A stretch of DNA of 32,816 nt from Ignavibacteria bacterium CG2_30_36_16 (GTDB taxonomy: Bacteria; Bacteroidota; Ignavibacteria; Ignavibacteriales; Ignavibacteriaceae), in assembly GCA_001873185.1 (NCBI GenBank), contig MNYQ01000103.1, positions 1 to 32,816 on the forward strand, read 5' to 3'. Every line of letters starts with the position of its first letter. Position 1 is the stretch's first letter. A model generated the notes under the pieces. The model did not search any database, was not told the origin of the DNA, and saw only the letters and a program-made list of their open reading frames with translations. Below, in pieces: positions 1 to 6,771 of this stretch. A program made the position numbers and the translations under genes.

Positions 1-53
1 GATGGATATCTCCCCACAAGATTATTCTAATAAACATAGCGCGGCAAGCCGCA

Positions 54-120
54 AGTAAAAAGTAAAAAGTAAAAAAGTAAAAAGTCAAAAGTAAAAAGTA
101 AAAAAGTAAAAAAGTAAAAA
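54..120. repeat. A-rich tandem repeat, unit AGTAAAAA
   Basis: About eight imperfect copies of a 7-8 nt unit, AGTAAAA or AGTAAAAA, with one variant copy reading AGTCAAAA. It lies directly after the GC-rich element at 34-47. The structure is that of a simple-sequence tract prone to slippage. No function can be assigned. Confidence 0.85.
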
Positions 121-287
121 ATATCTTGACATAAAAAATCCGTTGGTTAACGGATACATATCAATACTATAAAGCAATAGAAAAAACCCTGTATTCATTT
201 AGCCAGCGGATTCTCATCCTTCCACACAGTCCAAATTAATTTATAGTTCAATTTTCTGACATTAATTTTGTGCAAGGTGACTTATTC

Positions 288-402
288 ACTCATCTTATGC
301 AAAATGCCTTGACCTTGACCGTAATCGTGCTCTTAATCGGATTTAAAACCGAGCAGGATTACGATCACGAGCAAGAGTAAGAATTTAATGCGTAAGATGA
401 GT
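288..402. repeat. Long imperfect inverted repeat / hairpin
   Basis: ACTCATCTTATGC (288-300) is the reverse complement of GCGTAAGATGAGT (390-402) at 12 of 13 positions. Inside it, CGTAATCGTGCTC (320-332) pairs with GAGCAGGATTACG (351-363) with one mismatch. A transcript could fold into a two-part stem. The inner CGTAATC/GATTACG and GCTC/GAGC words repeat within the arms, as in dispersed intergenic repeats. There is no T-tract, so it is not an ordinary intrinsic terminator. Confidence 0.6.
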
Positions 403-528
403 TACTCAATATAATCTTTAAATAACATACTCAATAAAAACTTTATTAATGAGTTAGATATTCCAACAATATTTTGAGTGTGAGTTCGAAAAGCGAGAAA
501 CTTTTAAAACAACTATTTGTTTTAGTGG

Positions 529-560
529 TTTGCGCCGTATATGTATTTATAGGATATTTG
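529..560 (+). promoter_or_regulatory. Bacteroidota-type promoter candidate for the gene at 603
   Basis: TTTG (529-532), a 20-bp spacer, then GATATTTG (553-560). This matches the TTTG-N17-23-TAnnTTTG consensus with one mismatch at the first base of the -7 box. Transcription would start near 567, leaving a leader of about 35 nt before the ATG at 603. Confidence 0.5.
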
Positions 561-602
561 CATTGTTATTAAAACCATTCATTTAATTTATCAGGAGCAT
601 AA

Positions 603-1904
603 ATGAAAAAATTATCCTTTTTTACAATTCTAATCTTGTTATCAGCGTTTCAGTTAAACGCCCAGACGCTGCTTCTCGAAGAAAATTTTGATTATCCCGC
701 CGGGGATACACTTACTACTCATGGCTGGAATTTAACAGGCACTTCAACTTTCAATTCTGTAGTTGTTGCTAGCCCCGGACTTACCTATCCCGGATATTTT
801 TCTTCAGGCAATGCAGCATCTTTAACTACAACCGGTCAAGATGTTAATAAAGCATTTTTAAATTCTTTAACTTCGGGTTCAGTTTACGCTGCTGCTTTAG
901 TAAAAATTGTTGATGCCCAAGCAACCGGAGATTATTTTTTGCATTTAGGTGTAAGTCCAACAAATTCTTCAAGCTTTTTTGCGCGAACATTCGTTAGATT
1001 AGCAACCAACGGAAATCTTTCATTCGGATTATCTAAAACATCGATTAACGCAACTAACCCTGTAGTTTGGTCAGACTCTGTTTATACAGCGGGTACAACT
1101 TATCTAATTGTTATTAAATACACTTTTAACGACGGCTCGACCACAGATGACGAAGCAGCTTTATTTATTAATCCGGCATTATCAGGTGTTCAACCCGCAC
1201 CGGATTTAACACGCGTTACTACACAAACTGATGCTGTTGAATTAGGAGTAGTTAATTTACGCCAGGGCAGCACTTCGTCAGCCCCGAACTTAATTTTAGA
1301 TGGCATTAGAGTTTCAACCTCATGGGATCAGGTTATTCCGGTTGAATTAACTTCATTTGTTGCTGATGTAAATAACAACAATGTAACATTAAAATGGACA
1401 ACCGCTTCCGAAACTAATAATAGCGGGTTTGAAATACAGCGGTCAGCAGTCAGCGGTCAGAATTCGGAATGGGAGAAGATTGGATTTGTTAAGGGAAGCG
1501 GCAACAGCACTTCAAATAAGAATTATTCATACACTGACAATGACCTTGCTGCAGGTAAATACAGTTACCGTTTAAAACAAATTGATTATAACGGTCAGTT
1601 TGAATACTCCAATATTGCCGAAGTTGATGTAAACGCACCAATGCAGTTTTCGCTTGGGCAGAATTATCCCAATCCTTTTAATCCGGCAACAACAATTAAT
1701 TTCTCAATCCCCGAAACTCAATTTGTAACGTTGAAGATTTTCAACGTGCTTGGGCAGGAGTTAAAAACACTTGTTAACGGAATAAAAGAAGCAGGCGTTT
1801 ATAAAATTAACTTTGATGCAAGCAGTTTAAACAGCGGACTCTATTTCTACAAATTAGAAGCAGGCTCATTTAACGCTGTTAAAAAGATGATGCTTACAAA
1901 GTAA
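603..1904 (+). CDS. Secreted T9SS type A sorting domain protein
   Basis: A 433-residue exported protein of unknown specific role. Residues 1-21 form a signal peptide (MKKLSFFTILILLSAFQLNA) with cleavage probably before Gln21 or Thr22. Residues about 22-240 look like a single beta-sandwich, possibly LamG-like, opening with EENFDYPAGDTL. Residues about 245-343 form an Ig/FN3-like module (IPVELTSFVA...SGFEIQRS...YSYRLKQIDYNG) common in this lineage. Residues 349-433 are the C-terminal T9SS type A sorting domain (QNYPNPFNPATTINFSIP ... SGLYFYKLEAG). In the family that domain targets the protein through the outer membrane by the type IX system and is then removed. The gene stands alone with its own promoter candidate. 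No catalytic residues are evident, so an adhesive or carbohydrate-binding surface role is inference. A small repeated-word insertion sits in the FN3-like loop. Confidence 0.85.
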   Translation: MKKLSFFTILILLSAFQLNAQTLLLEENFDYPAGDTLTTHGWNLTGTSTFNSVVVASPGLTYPGYFSSGNAASLTTTGQDVNKAFLNSLTSGSVYAAALVKIVDAQATGDYFLHLGVSPTNSSSFFARTFVRLATNGNLSFGLSKTSINATNPVVWSDSVYTAGTTYLIVIKYTFNDGSTTDDEAALFINPALSGVQPAPDLTRVTTQTDAVELGVVNLRQGSTSSAPNLILDGIRVSTSWDQVIPVELTSFVADVNNNNVTLKWTTASETNNSGFEIQRSAVSGQNSEWEKIGFVKGSGNSTSNKNYSYTDNDLAAGKYSYRLKQIDYNGQFEYSNIAEVDVNAPMQFSLGQNYPNPFNPATTINFSIPETQFVTLKIFNVLGQELKTLVNGIKEAGVYKINFDASSLNSGLYFYKLEAGSFNAVKKMMLTK

Positions 1905-2071
1905 TTATATCCGTCATTTGATGGACGAATTATGAATTGTCATCATTTGGGGTAGATAGTTTCATTCCATTTATGGTTTTCATATTGAAGTGTTCGATTT
2001 TTAATTTTGAATGAATCCCGATATATGAAAATCACAAATGAGTCGGGTTTAAAAAGGTTCTATTGAATAAT

Positions 2072-2332
2072 GTCATTGCGATCCCGCATTGCGGGAGAAG
2101 CAATCTGCAGAATTTAGTGCAAAATCAAAAGATTGCTTCGTACTTCGTTCGTACTAATGACATCCTATCCCGCTTGCGGGATCACTGCGATGAACGAAGC
2201 AATCTCACTTTTAGAACTGAGATTGCTTCACTCGAGGACTCGTTCGCAATAACAATAAAATCATTCTTTTGATAAATAAAGGCAATCGCCTTTATTGGCA
2301 ACTCGCTATGACGGGAAATACCTTTTTAGACC
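2072..2332. repeat. Dispersed palindromic repeat, copy A
   Basis: Contains GTCATTGCGA (2072-2081), several GAAGCAATC/GATTGCTTC arms, two CCCGC-GCGGG hairpins and a perfect 9-bp hairpin AATAAAGGC/GCCTTTATT (2275-2283 with 2288-2296). The 33 bases at 2221-2253 match the reverse complement of 9825-9857 at 31 of 33 positions. The tail 2297-2332 resembles the tail of the copy near 5560-5604. It belongs to a family of intergenic palindromic or MITE-like elements with no coding capacity. Confidence 0.8.
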
Positions 2333-2413
2333 AGACTAACAAATCGAAAATCATAAATTCCTGGTTTGTTTGATAACAAATAAGTTCAGATTTTTACAGT
2401 GGAAATATTTAAG

Positions 2414-2489
2414 GCTGGAGAAAAGTAAATCGCCGCACGGATGCATGCATTCGAAGGTAGAGATTTATTACTTTTATCCAGCTTTTTTT
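2414..2489 (+). terminator. Large hairpin followed by T-tract (terminator or structured RNA)
   Basis: GCTGGA (2414-2419) pairs with TCCAGC (2477-2482). AAAAGT (2421-2426) pairs with ACTTTT (2470-2475), across a G/A mismatch. AAATC (2427-2431) pairs with GATTT (2462-2466), with a 3-nt bulge. Seven T follow (2483-2489). The 30-nt loop contains the self-complementary ATGCATGCAT (2441-2450). Stem plus T-tract fits rho-independent termination, but the long structured loop and the 500-bp distance from the preceding stop codon leave room for a small stand-alone RNA. Confidence 0.55.
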
Positions 2490-2500
2490 GTGCTTAGTCG

Positions 2501-2547
2501 AGCGTTAACATTACTTCATTTTATTCGATTATAGAAATGTTAACGCT
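2501..2547. repeat. Perfect 12-bp inverted repeat
   Basis: AGCGTTAACATT (2501-2512) and AATGTTAACGCT (2536-2547) are exact reverse complements separated by 23 bp, each containing GTTAAC. The pair lies 180 bp upstream of the endonuclease start codon. It could be a hairpin in a leader transcript, a two-site operator, or a relic of a mobile element. No T-tract follows. Confidence 0.75.
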
Positions 2548-2727
2548 GAAGTTTAACGGATTTAAATTACGGTATCCGCATTTCAAAAACATACCAAAAA
2601 TAACGGCGTTCGGACTATAGTATTTGTAGAATGCACTAAGCCGCTTTTCAATTAAAGCTTACGTCCGGTTACATAATAATCAATACTCAATTCTCCATTG
2701 GCAGCAATGTGAGCACTCAGGATAACT

Positions 2728-5448
2728 ATGAGAAAGTTCCACTTTTTTTTCTGGTTGTTTTTTACAACCACGATAATTTTTGCACAGGGCAGCTACTACG
2801 ACAGCATCAACCCGAATCTTCCCTCGTTTGTGGAAGATTTAAAGAATAGAATTCGCAGCCCATATTCGAAGGTTTCTTACGATCAATTTGATGAAACCAA
2901 TATTGCAAATTTTGCCGCGCAGCCCAACGGCAGCGGCGGATATTTTGTTACTTGCGTTTATTCCGGTTATCAGTATAATTATACCGGAACGTTTACCTGG
3001 GCGGTAATGAGCCGCGAGCATACATGGGCGCATAGCTGGATGCCTACTTTTGATTCACAGAGTGGTAATGAGTATGCAGATCAATATCATTTATTTCCTA
3101 CAAATCAAAATAGTGCAAACAGTGTAAGAAGCAATCATCCGCTTGGTGTTGTTACAACCATAATTTCATCTTTTCTTGATGCTAAATATGGTACGAACAT
3201 AAGTAACGAATTTGTTTACGAACCGCGCGATCAACACAAAGGCGATGCGGCGCGAGCGCTGCTTTATATGGCTCTTCGTTATGATGATGTTAACGGCTAC
3301 GATTGGGATTTTAACTGGTTGAATAATGTAAGACTTCCATCGCTCAGCGAAGCTCCTCAATCAGTCGAATTACTTTTACAGTGGGCGCAGGCAGACCCGC
3401 CTGATGCATGGGAAATAACGCGCAATAACTACATTCAAACTATACAGGGTAACCGGAATCCGTTTGTTGATCATCCTGAATATCTTGCTTATATAAATTT
3501 TTATGATATGAGTTATCTGCAAAACGGCGGGGCATATGCGGTAGAACCGGAAAATTATGTGACCGGTTTTTCGACAGGTGCAATAAATGCTCAATCAATA
3601 TCATTAAATTGGAACGACGCGGTTGCAGGCAATCAAGCGCCCTCCGGTTATTTGTTAATGATAAGTGATAGTGTACTGACAGCTCCTGTCGATGGTTATT
3701 ATTACCCGGATGATTTAAATATAAGCGACGGAAGCGGGTCAATTAATATAACACATCCATCTGGTGAAAATTTTTCGTTTAATGGTTTATCAGGTAACAC
3801 GTCTTACAATTTTCAAATATATTCATATAACAATAACGGCGGATTAATAAATTATAAGACTGATGGAGTTGTGCCTTCGGTAACATCTTCAACTAATTTT
3901 GTTCTACTTGCTAATGAACCAAGTAATCAAATTACAAATTTCTTTGCGGATGATGTTACTTCAAATTCAATAACATTGCACTGGTCAAATTCCGAACCCG
4001 GTACACAGCCCGCCGCAGGATACATTCTTATAGCAACCTCAGATTCAATCATTTTCGATCCGGTTGATGGAGTAATTTATTCTGAAGATAATAATTTGTT
4101 CGATGGTAATGCTCGAATAACTATTAACGCCGGAGACTTAAACCAATTTACATTTTATCCTTTAATCAGCAGCACAGAATATTTATTTAAAATATTCCCA
4201 TTCAGCGGAGCGGGAGATTCCATTAATTATAAAACTGACGGAAACGTTATATCTGTAAACGCAGCCACACTCGAACTTACGTTCGTAACGGAACTTGCTG
4301 CCGGGGATATAGTTATTGTCGGTCTGAACACCGATGACCCGGATGAATTTTCATTTGTCCCTCTCGTTAATATTGCCGGCGGTGTATCAATAAATTTTAC
4401 GGATAATGGCTGGCAGGCGTCCGGCAGTTTGAGGGCTACAGAAGGAACACTTATTTGGACGGCGCCTTCTTACGGCGCTTCTACGGGAATGATAATAAAT
4501 ATAAACGGAGGCGTTTCAAATCTGGGAACCGTAACTTCAGGCGGAGGCAGTTTTGCATTATCAACAACCGGCGATCAAATTTTGGCATATACGGGCAACG
4601 CTTCTTCTCCAAATTTTATTTATGCCGTTAATGATGAAGGAAACGGCTGGCAGGCGGATGCTACAAGTTCTAACACTTCAGCGCTTCCATCCGGGTTGAC
4701 GAACGGCATTTCTGCGGTTGCTCTTGATGAACTTGACAATCTTATTTACAACGGCGCTGTTACACAGGATGTTAATCAACTGCGTCTTGATGTTAGTAAT
4801 AAAACCAATTGGATCGGTTCCGATGAAATACGCCAAACCATGCCTTCCGGTTTCTGGCAAATACCCGTTGAACTATTGGGCTTTTCTGCTTCTGTTGATG
4901 GTAACAAAGTAACCTTGTCGTGGCAGACTGTTACCGAACTAAACAACTCCGGATTTGATGTTGAGAGATTAAAAAATGATAATCCCGGCATGCAGCAACG
5001 AGATTGGACAATTGTAGGTTTTATAAAAGGGAAAGGGAATAGCACCGTATTAAATTTTTATTCATTTGATGATGTTGTTAACTACGGGGGTGAATTTTCC
5101 TATCGGTTAAAACAAATTGACTACGACGGCTCGGTTGAATATTCATCGATAGTGAAAGTGAGTGTTACCTCTCCGGATGAATTTACTCTTAGTCAAAATT
5201 TTCCTAATCCATTTAACCCTTCAACCACAATTGCGTTTTCAATTCCTGTTGCGAGCTATGTGAATCTAAAAGTCTTTGACATATTAGGACGCGAGGTTGT
5301 AACTCTAATTAATGGAAACCTTGATGCAGGGAAACACAGCGTTAACTTTGATGCTGCGTCTGCCGGGGGATTAAGCAGCGGATTATACTTATATCAGCTA
5401 AATGCAGGTTCATTTTCATCAGCTAAAAAAATGAACTTATTAAAATAA
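2728..5448 (+). CDS. Extracellular endonuclease I family protein with T9SS sorting domain
   Basis: A 906-residue secreted nuclease. The signal peptide spans about 1-20 (ends IIFAQ). The endonuclease I domain (EndA/Vvn-like, beta-beta-alpha-metal fold) covers about 24-258. It shows SREHTWAHSWMP (95-106) with the catalytic-type His, DQYHLFPTNQNSANSVRSN (118-136), EPRDQHKGDAARALLYMALRY (165-185) and RNPFVDHPEY (243-252). Two FN3-like modules follow (about 274-390 and 398-512). Next comes a module of about 200 residues (from LAAGDIVIVGLNTDDPDEF, about 519) often seen in Bacteroidota secreted nucleases, then another Ig-like module (IPVELLGFSA). The T9SS type A sorting domain is at 819-906. The family cleaves DNA and RNA non-specifically. 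Here it is probably released or surface-anchored for nucleic-acid scavenging. Monocistronic context. Confidence 0.9.
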   Translation: MRKFHFFFWLFFTTTIIFAQGSYYDSINPNLPSFVEDLKNRIRSPYSKVSYDQFDETNIANFAAQPNGSGGYFVTCVYSGYQYNYTGTFTWAVMSREHTWAHSWMPTFDSQSGNEYADQYHLFPTNQNSANSVRSNHPLGVVTTIISSFLDAKYGTNISNEFVYEPRDQHKGDAARALLYMALRYDDVNGYDWDFNWLNNVRLPSLSEAPQSVELLLQWAQADPPDAWEITRNNYIQTIQGNRNPFVDHPEYLAYINFYDMSYLQNGGAYAVEPENYVTGFSTGAINAQSISLNWNDAVAGNQAPSGYLLMISDSVLTAPVDGYYYPDDLNISDGSGSINITHPSGENFSFNGLSGNTSYNFQIYSYNNNGGLINYKTDGVVPSVTSSTNFVLLANEPSNQITNFFADDVTSNSITLHWSNSEPGTQPAAGYILIATSDSIIFDPVDGVIYSEDNNLFDGNARITINAGDLNQFTFYPLISSTEYLFKIFPFSGAGDSINYKTDGNVISVNAATLELTFVTELAAGDIVIVGLNTDDPDEFSFVPLVNIAGGVSINFTDNGWQASGSLRATEGTLIWTAPSYGASTGMIININGGVSNLGTVTSGGGSFALSTTGDQILAYTGNASSPNFIYAVNDEGNGWQADATSSNTSALPSGLTNGISAVALDELDNLIYNGAVTQDVNQLRLDVSNKTNWIGSDEIRQTMPSGFWQIPVELLGFSASVDGNKVTLSWQTVTELNNSGFDVERLKNDNPGMQQRDWTIVGFIKGKGNSTVLNFYSFDDVVNYGGEFSYRLKQIDYDGSVEYSSIVKVSVTSPDEFTLSQNFPNPFNPSTTIAFSIPVASYVNLKVFDILGREVVTLINGNLDAGKHSVNFDAASAGGLSSGLYLYQLNAGSFSSAKKMNLLK

Positions 5449-5458
5449 TATTCATATT

Positions 5459-5604
5459 AGGGCATCTCTAAAAACAATGTGTCATTGTCCGTTAGTCCGT
5501 TAGTCAACGGATTAGTTAACGGACAATGACGGTGATGTCATTCTTACTATAAATCAGGCATTGCCTTTGGGAAACCAGCGATGAAGCGAATTAACTTTTT
5601 AGGC
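5459..5604. repeat. Dispersed palindromic repeat, copy B, with nested hairpin
   Basis: Opens with GGGCATCTCTAA (5460-5471), identical to the left end of the copy at 9642. The core is a perfect 14-bp inverted repeat, GTCATTGTCCGTTA (5481-5494) with TAACGGACAATGAC (5517-5530). It encloses a second perfect hairpin, TCCGTT (5496-5501) with AACGGA (5506-5511). The tail, with an imperfect AGGC/GCCT stem and CTTTTTAGGC, is a diverged relative of the tail of copy A. It fills most of the gap between the endonuclease and the sugar transferase. Confidence 0.75.
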
Positions 5605-5689
5605 TTCTCTCATATATTTTTAAGAATAATTTATTACATTAATATTGTAAAAAACATTTTATTATCTCAGTTTTATTTAATTAGAGAAG

Positions 5690-6367
5690 TTGCGGGCTAT
5701 ATTGAAATACGATCTAATAAAAAGATTAATTGACTTCATCTTTGGGATAGTCTGCCTTCTCGTCGCTTTGCCTGTGATTCTCGTTGTCTCTATTATTATG
5801 GCAATAGAAACAAAAAAAACTCCCATCTTTGTTCAACAACGAGGAATTACTGTGACAACTGGAAAAGTAAAAATTTTCAAACTCCGCACAATGAAGAATG
5901 GAGATAAACTCCTGCAAATGGAAAAACAAATAAATAACATTTTTGTTAAGCCATCTCTTGCAGGTTTTATTCCACCCATTGGTTCTTTTTTAAGGCGCAC
6001 GGGCATTGATGAAATTCCACAGTTGATAAATGTTATAAAGGGGGAAATGAGTTTTATTGGTCCACGACCATTAACTATTTCGGATCTTGAGTTGATGAAA
6101 AAAGCGACACCCGAGTTTTACTCTCAACGCGCAAACTTAAAATCAAAACCGGGGATTTCGGGTCTTTGGCAGGTGGTGGGTGAAAGGGATAAAGGTACGG
6201 AAAACCTTTTGTTTCTCGATCAACTTTATGATAAGAAAAAAGGGCTACTCCTCGATTTGAGATTGATGTTTGAAACGACTATTCTAATGCTAAGCGGGAA
6301 GAACCAGGATGCCATAACAAATTCCAAAATAAAAAAAACGCACAGCCTCGATAAGTACTTTAACTAA
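5690..6367 (+). CDS. Bacterial sugar transferase (monotopic phosphoglycosyl transferase)
   Basis: Initiates synthesis of a membrane-linked glycan by moving a sugar-1-phosphate from a nucleotide sugar to undecaprenyl phosphate on the inner membrane. The 225 residues carry the whole domain: an N-terminal re-entrant membrane helix (about 11-38, LIDFIFGIVCLLVALP), KIFKLRTM, SFLRRTGIDEIPQLINV with the catalytic Asp-Glu pair, GEMSFIGPRPL, and KPGISGLWQV. It is the short catalytic-only form (WcaJ C-terminal / PglC class), without the four-helix extension. The TTG at 5690 follows AGAGAAG with no spacer, so the in-frame TTG at 5702 may be the true start. No glycan gene cluster adjoins it. A link to the lipopolysaccharide that anchors T9SS cargo is speculation. 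Confidence 0.88.
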   Translation: MRAILKYDLIKRLIDFIFGIVCLLVALPVILVVSIIMAIETKKTPIFVQQRGITVTTGKVKIFKLRTMKNGDKLLQMEKQINNIFVKPSLAGFIPPIGSFLRRTGIDEIPQLINVIKGEMSFIGPRPLTISDLELMKKATPEFYSQRANLKSKPGISGLWQVVGERDKGTENLLFLDQLYDKKKGLLLDLRLMFETTILMLSGKNQDAITNSKIKKTHSLDKYFN

Positions 6368-6441
6368 ATAATTCTCCGGGAAAAATAATTTTGCTTCTCG
6401 ACTTGTTGTAATCCGAATCACATTTCTAATTGATTGACCTT

Positions 6442-6470
6442 TTTGTTTGAGTATTTTATTACTAATTTTG
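6442..6470 (+). promoter_or_regulatory. Bacteroidota-type promoter candidate for the microprotein
   Basis: TTTG (6442-6445), 17-bp spacer, TAATTTTG (6463-6470), an exact match to TTTG-N17-TAnnTTTG. The predicted start point near 6477 gives a leader of about 25 nt before the ATG at 6502. Confidence 0.6.
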
Positions 6471-6501
6471 TACCGGAAATAATGAAAGTTAAAATTTATT
6501 T

Positions 6502-6657
6502 ATGTTTGGATTTGTAAAATCAGATAGAGAGAAAAGACCGCTCGGCGGGGAGATTCATCAGGAGAAATTGAAAAAGAGGAAGATTTATCTTTCCATTCTT
6601 GGCGTCATCGGGTTCATTTTATTAAATATTGCACTTTATTTCTTAACTAAAGTTTAA
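6502..6657 (+). CDS. 51-residue single-pass membrane microprotein
   Basis: A small gene in the gap between the sugar transferase and miaB. ATG at 6502, TAA at 6655. The first 27 residues are strongly charged and basic (MFGFVKSDREKRPLGGEIHQ, then a Lys/Arg-rich run EKLKKRK). Residues about 29-48 form one hydrophobic helix (YLSILGVIGFILLNIALYFL). The C-terminal TKV is short. The layout predicts a protein with a cytoplasmic basic N-terminus and one membrane span. A well-formed promoter lies 30-60 bp upstream, which supports it being real. I do not recognise the family. Function is unknown. Confidence 0.6.
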   Translation: MFGFVKSDREKRPLGGEIHQEKLKKRKIYLSILGVIGFILLNIALYFLTKV

Positions 6658-6720
6658 TCCCCGATACTATTTTTTCCCCTTTGTCTCTTACTAAATTTCA
6701 TTTTCCCTTTGTTATTAACG

Positions 6721-6751
6721 TTGAACCGCACACAATTAACCTTTATATTTG
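6721..6751 (+). promoter_or_regulatory. Bacteroidota-type promoter candidate for miaB
   Basis: TTG (6721-6723), 20-bp spacer, TATATTTG (6744-6751), an exact TAnnTTTG -7 box. Predicted start near 6758, 14 nt before the ATG at 6772. Its position inside the upstream in-frame extension from TTG 6709 argues that translation starts at 6772. Confidence 0.6.
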
Positions 6752-6771
6752 ACACAAAAAAACATCAAAGA

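Larger units (their letters stand above)
1..602. other. Gene-free region with A-rich tandem repeat and hairpin
   Basis: I see no credible reading frame here. The stretch holds, in order: a GC-rich 14-mer (34-47) that recurs inverted near the right end of the window; an A-rich tandem repeat (54-120); a long imperfect inverted repeat (288-402); and, just before the first gene, a promoter candidate (529-560). Read on the minus strand, TTG at 47-45 followed after 20 bp by TAATCTTG resembles an outward-facing promoter, so a leftward gene may begin beyond the left edge. Confidence 0.6.
1905..2727. other. 823-bp intergenic region of repeats and palindromes
   Basis: I find no supported gene. 1905-2070 shows nothing beyond a weak CCCGA/TCGGG hairpin (2017-2047). 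2072-2332 is a copy of the dispersed GATTGCTTC/CATTGCGA repeat. 2362-2547 holds three successive inverted repeats. 2548-2727 is unassigned leader sequence before the endonuclease gene, with an AGGA ribosome-binding candidate just upstream of the ATG at 2728. A 69-codon open frame across 2063-2272 is made entirely of the repeat and is not credible. Confidence 0.65.

Noticed and set aside
54-120. CRISPR-like spacing in the A-rich repeat
   Set aside because: Units are contiguous 7-8 nt tandem copies without spacers, and there are no cas genes.
2063-2272. 69-codon open frame within copy A of the repeat
   Set aside because: It is composed of the GATTGCTTC/CATTGCGA palindromic repeat also found at 9641-9920, begins at a TTG and has no protein-like pattern.
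2501-2720. Integron attC-like sites suggested by GTTAAC-containing palindromes
   Set aside because: Neither RYYYAAC nor GTTRRRY core sites match in the required order, and no integrase or cassette genes are near.
6709-6771. N-terminal extension of MiaB from TTG 6709
   Set aside because: It precedes the conserved KVYIETYGCQMN start, and a good promoter with predicted start near 6758 lies within it.
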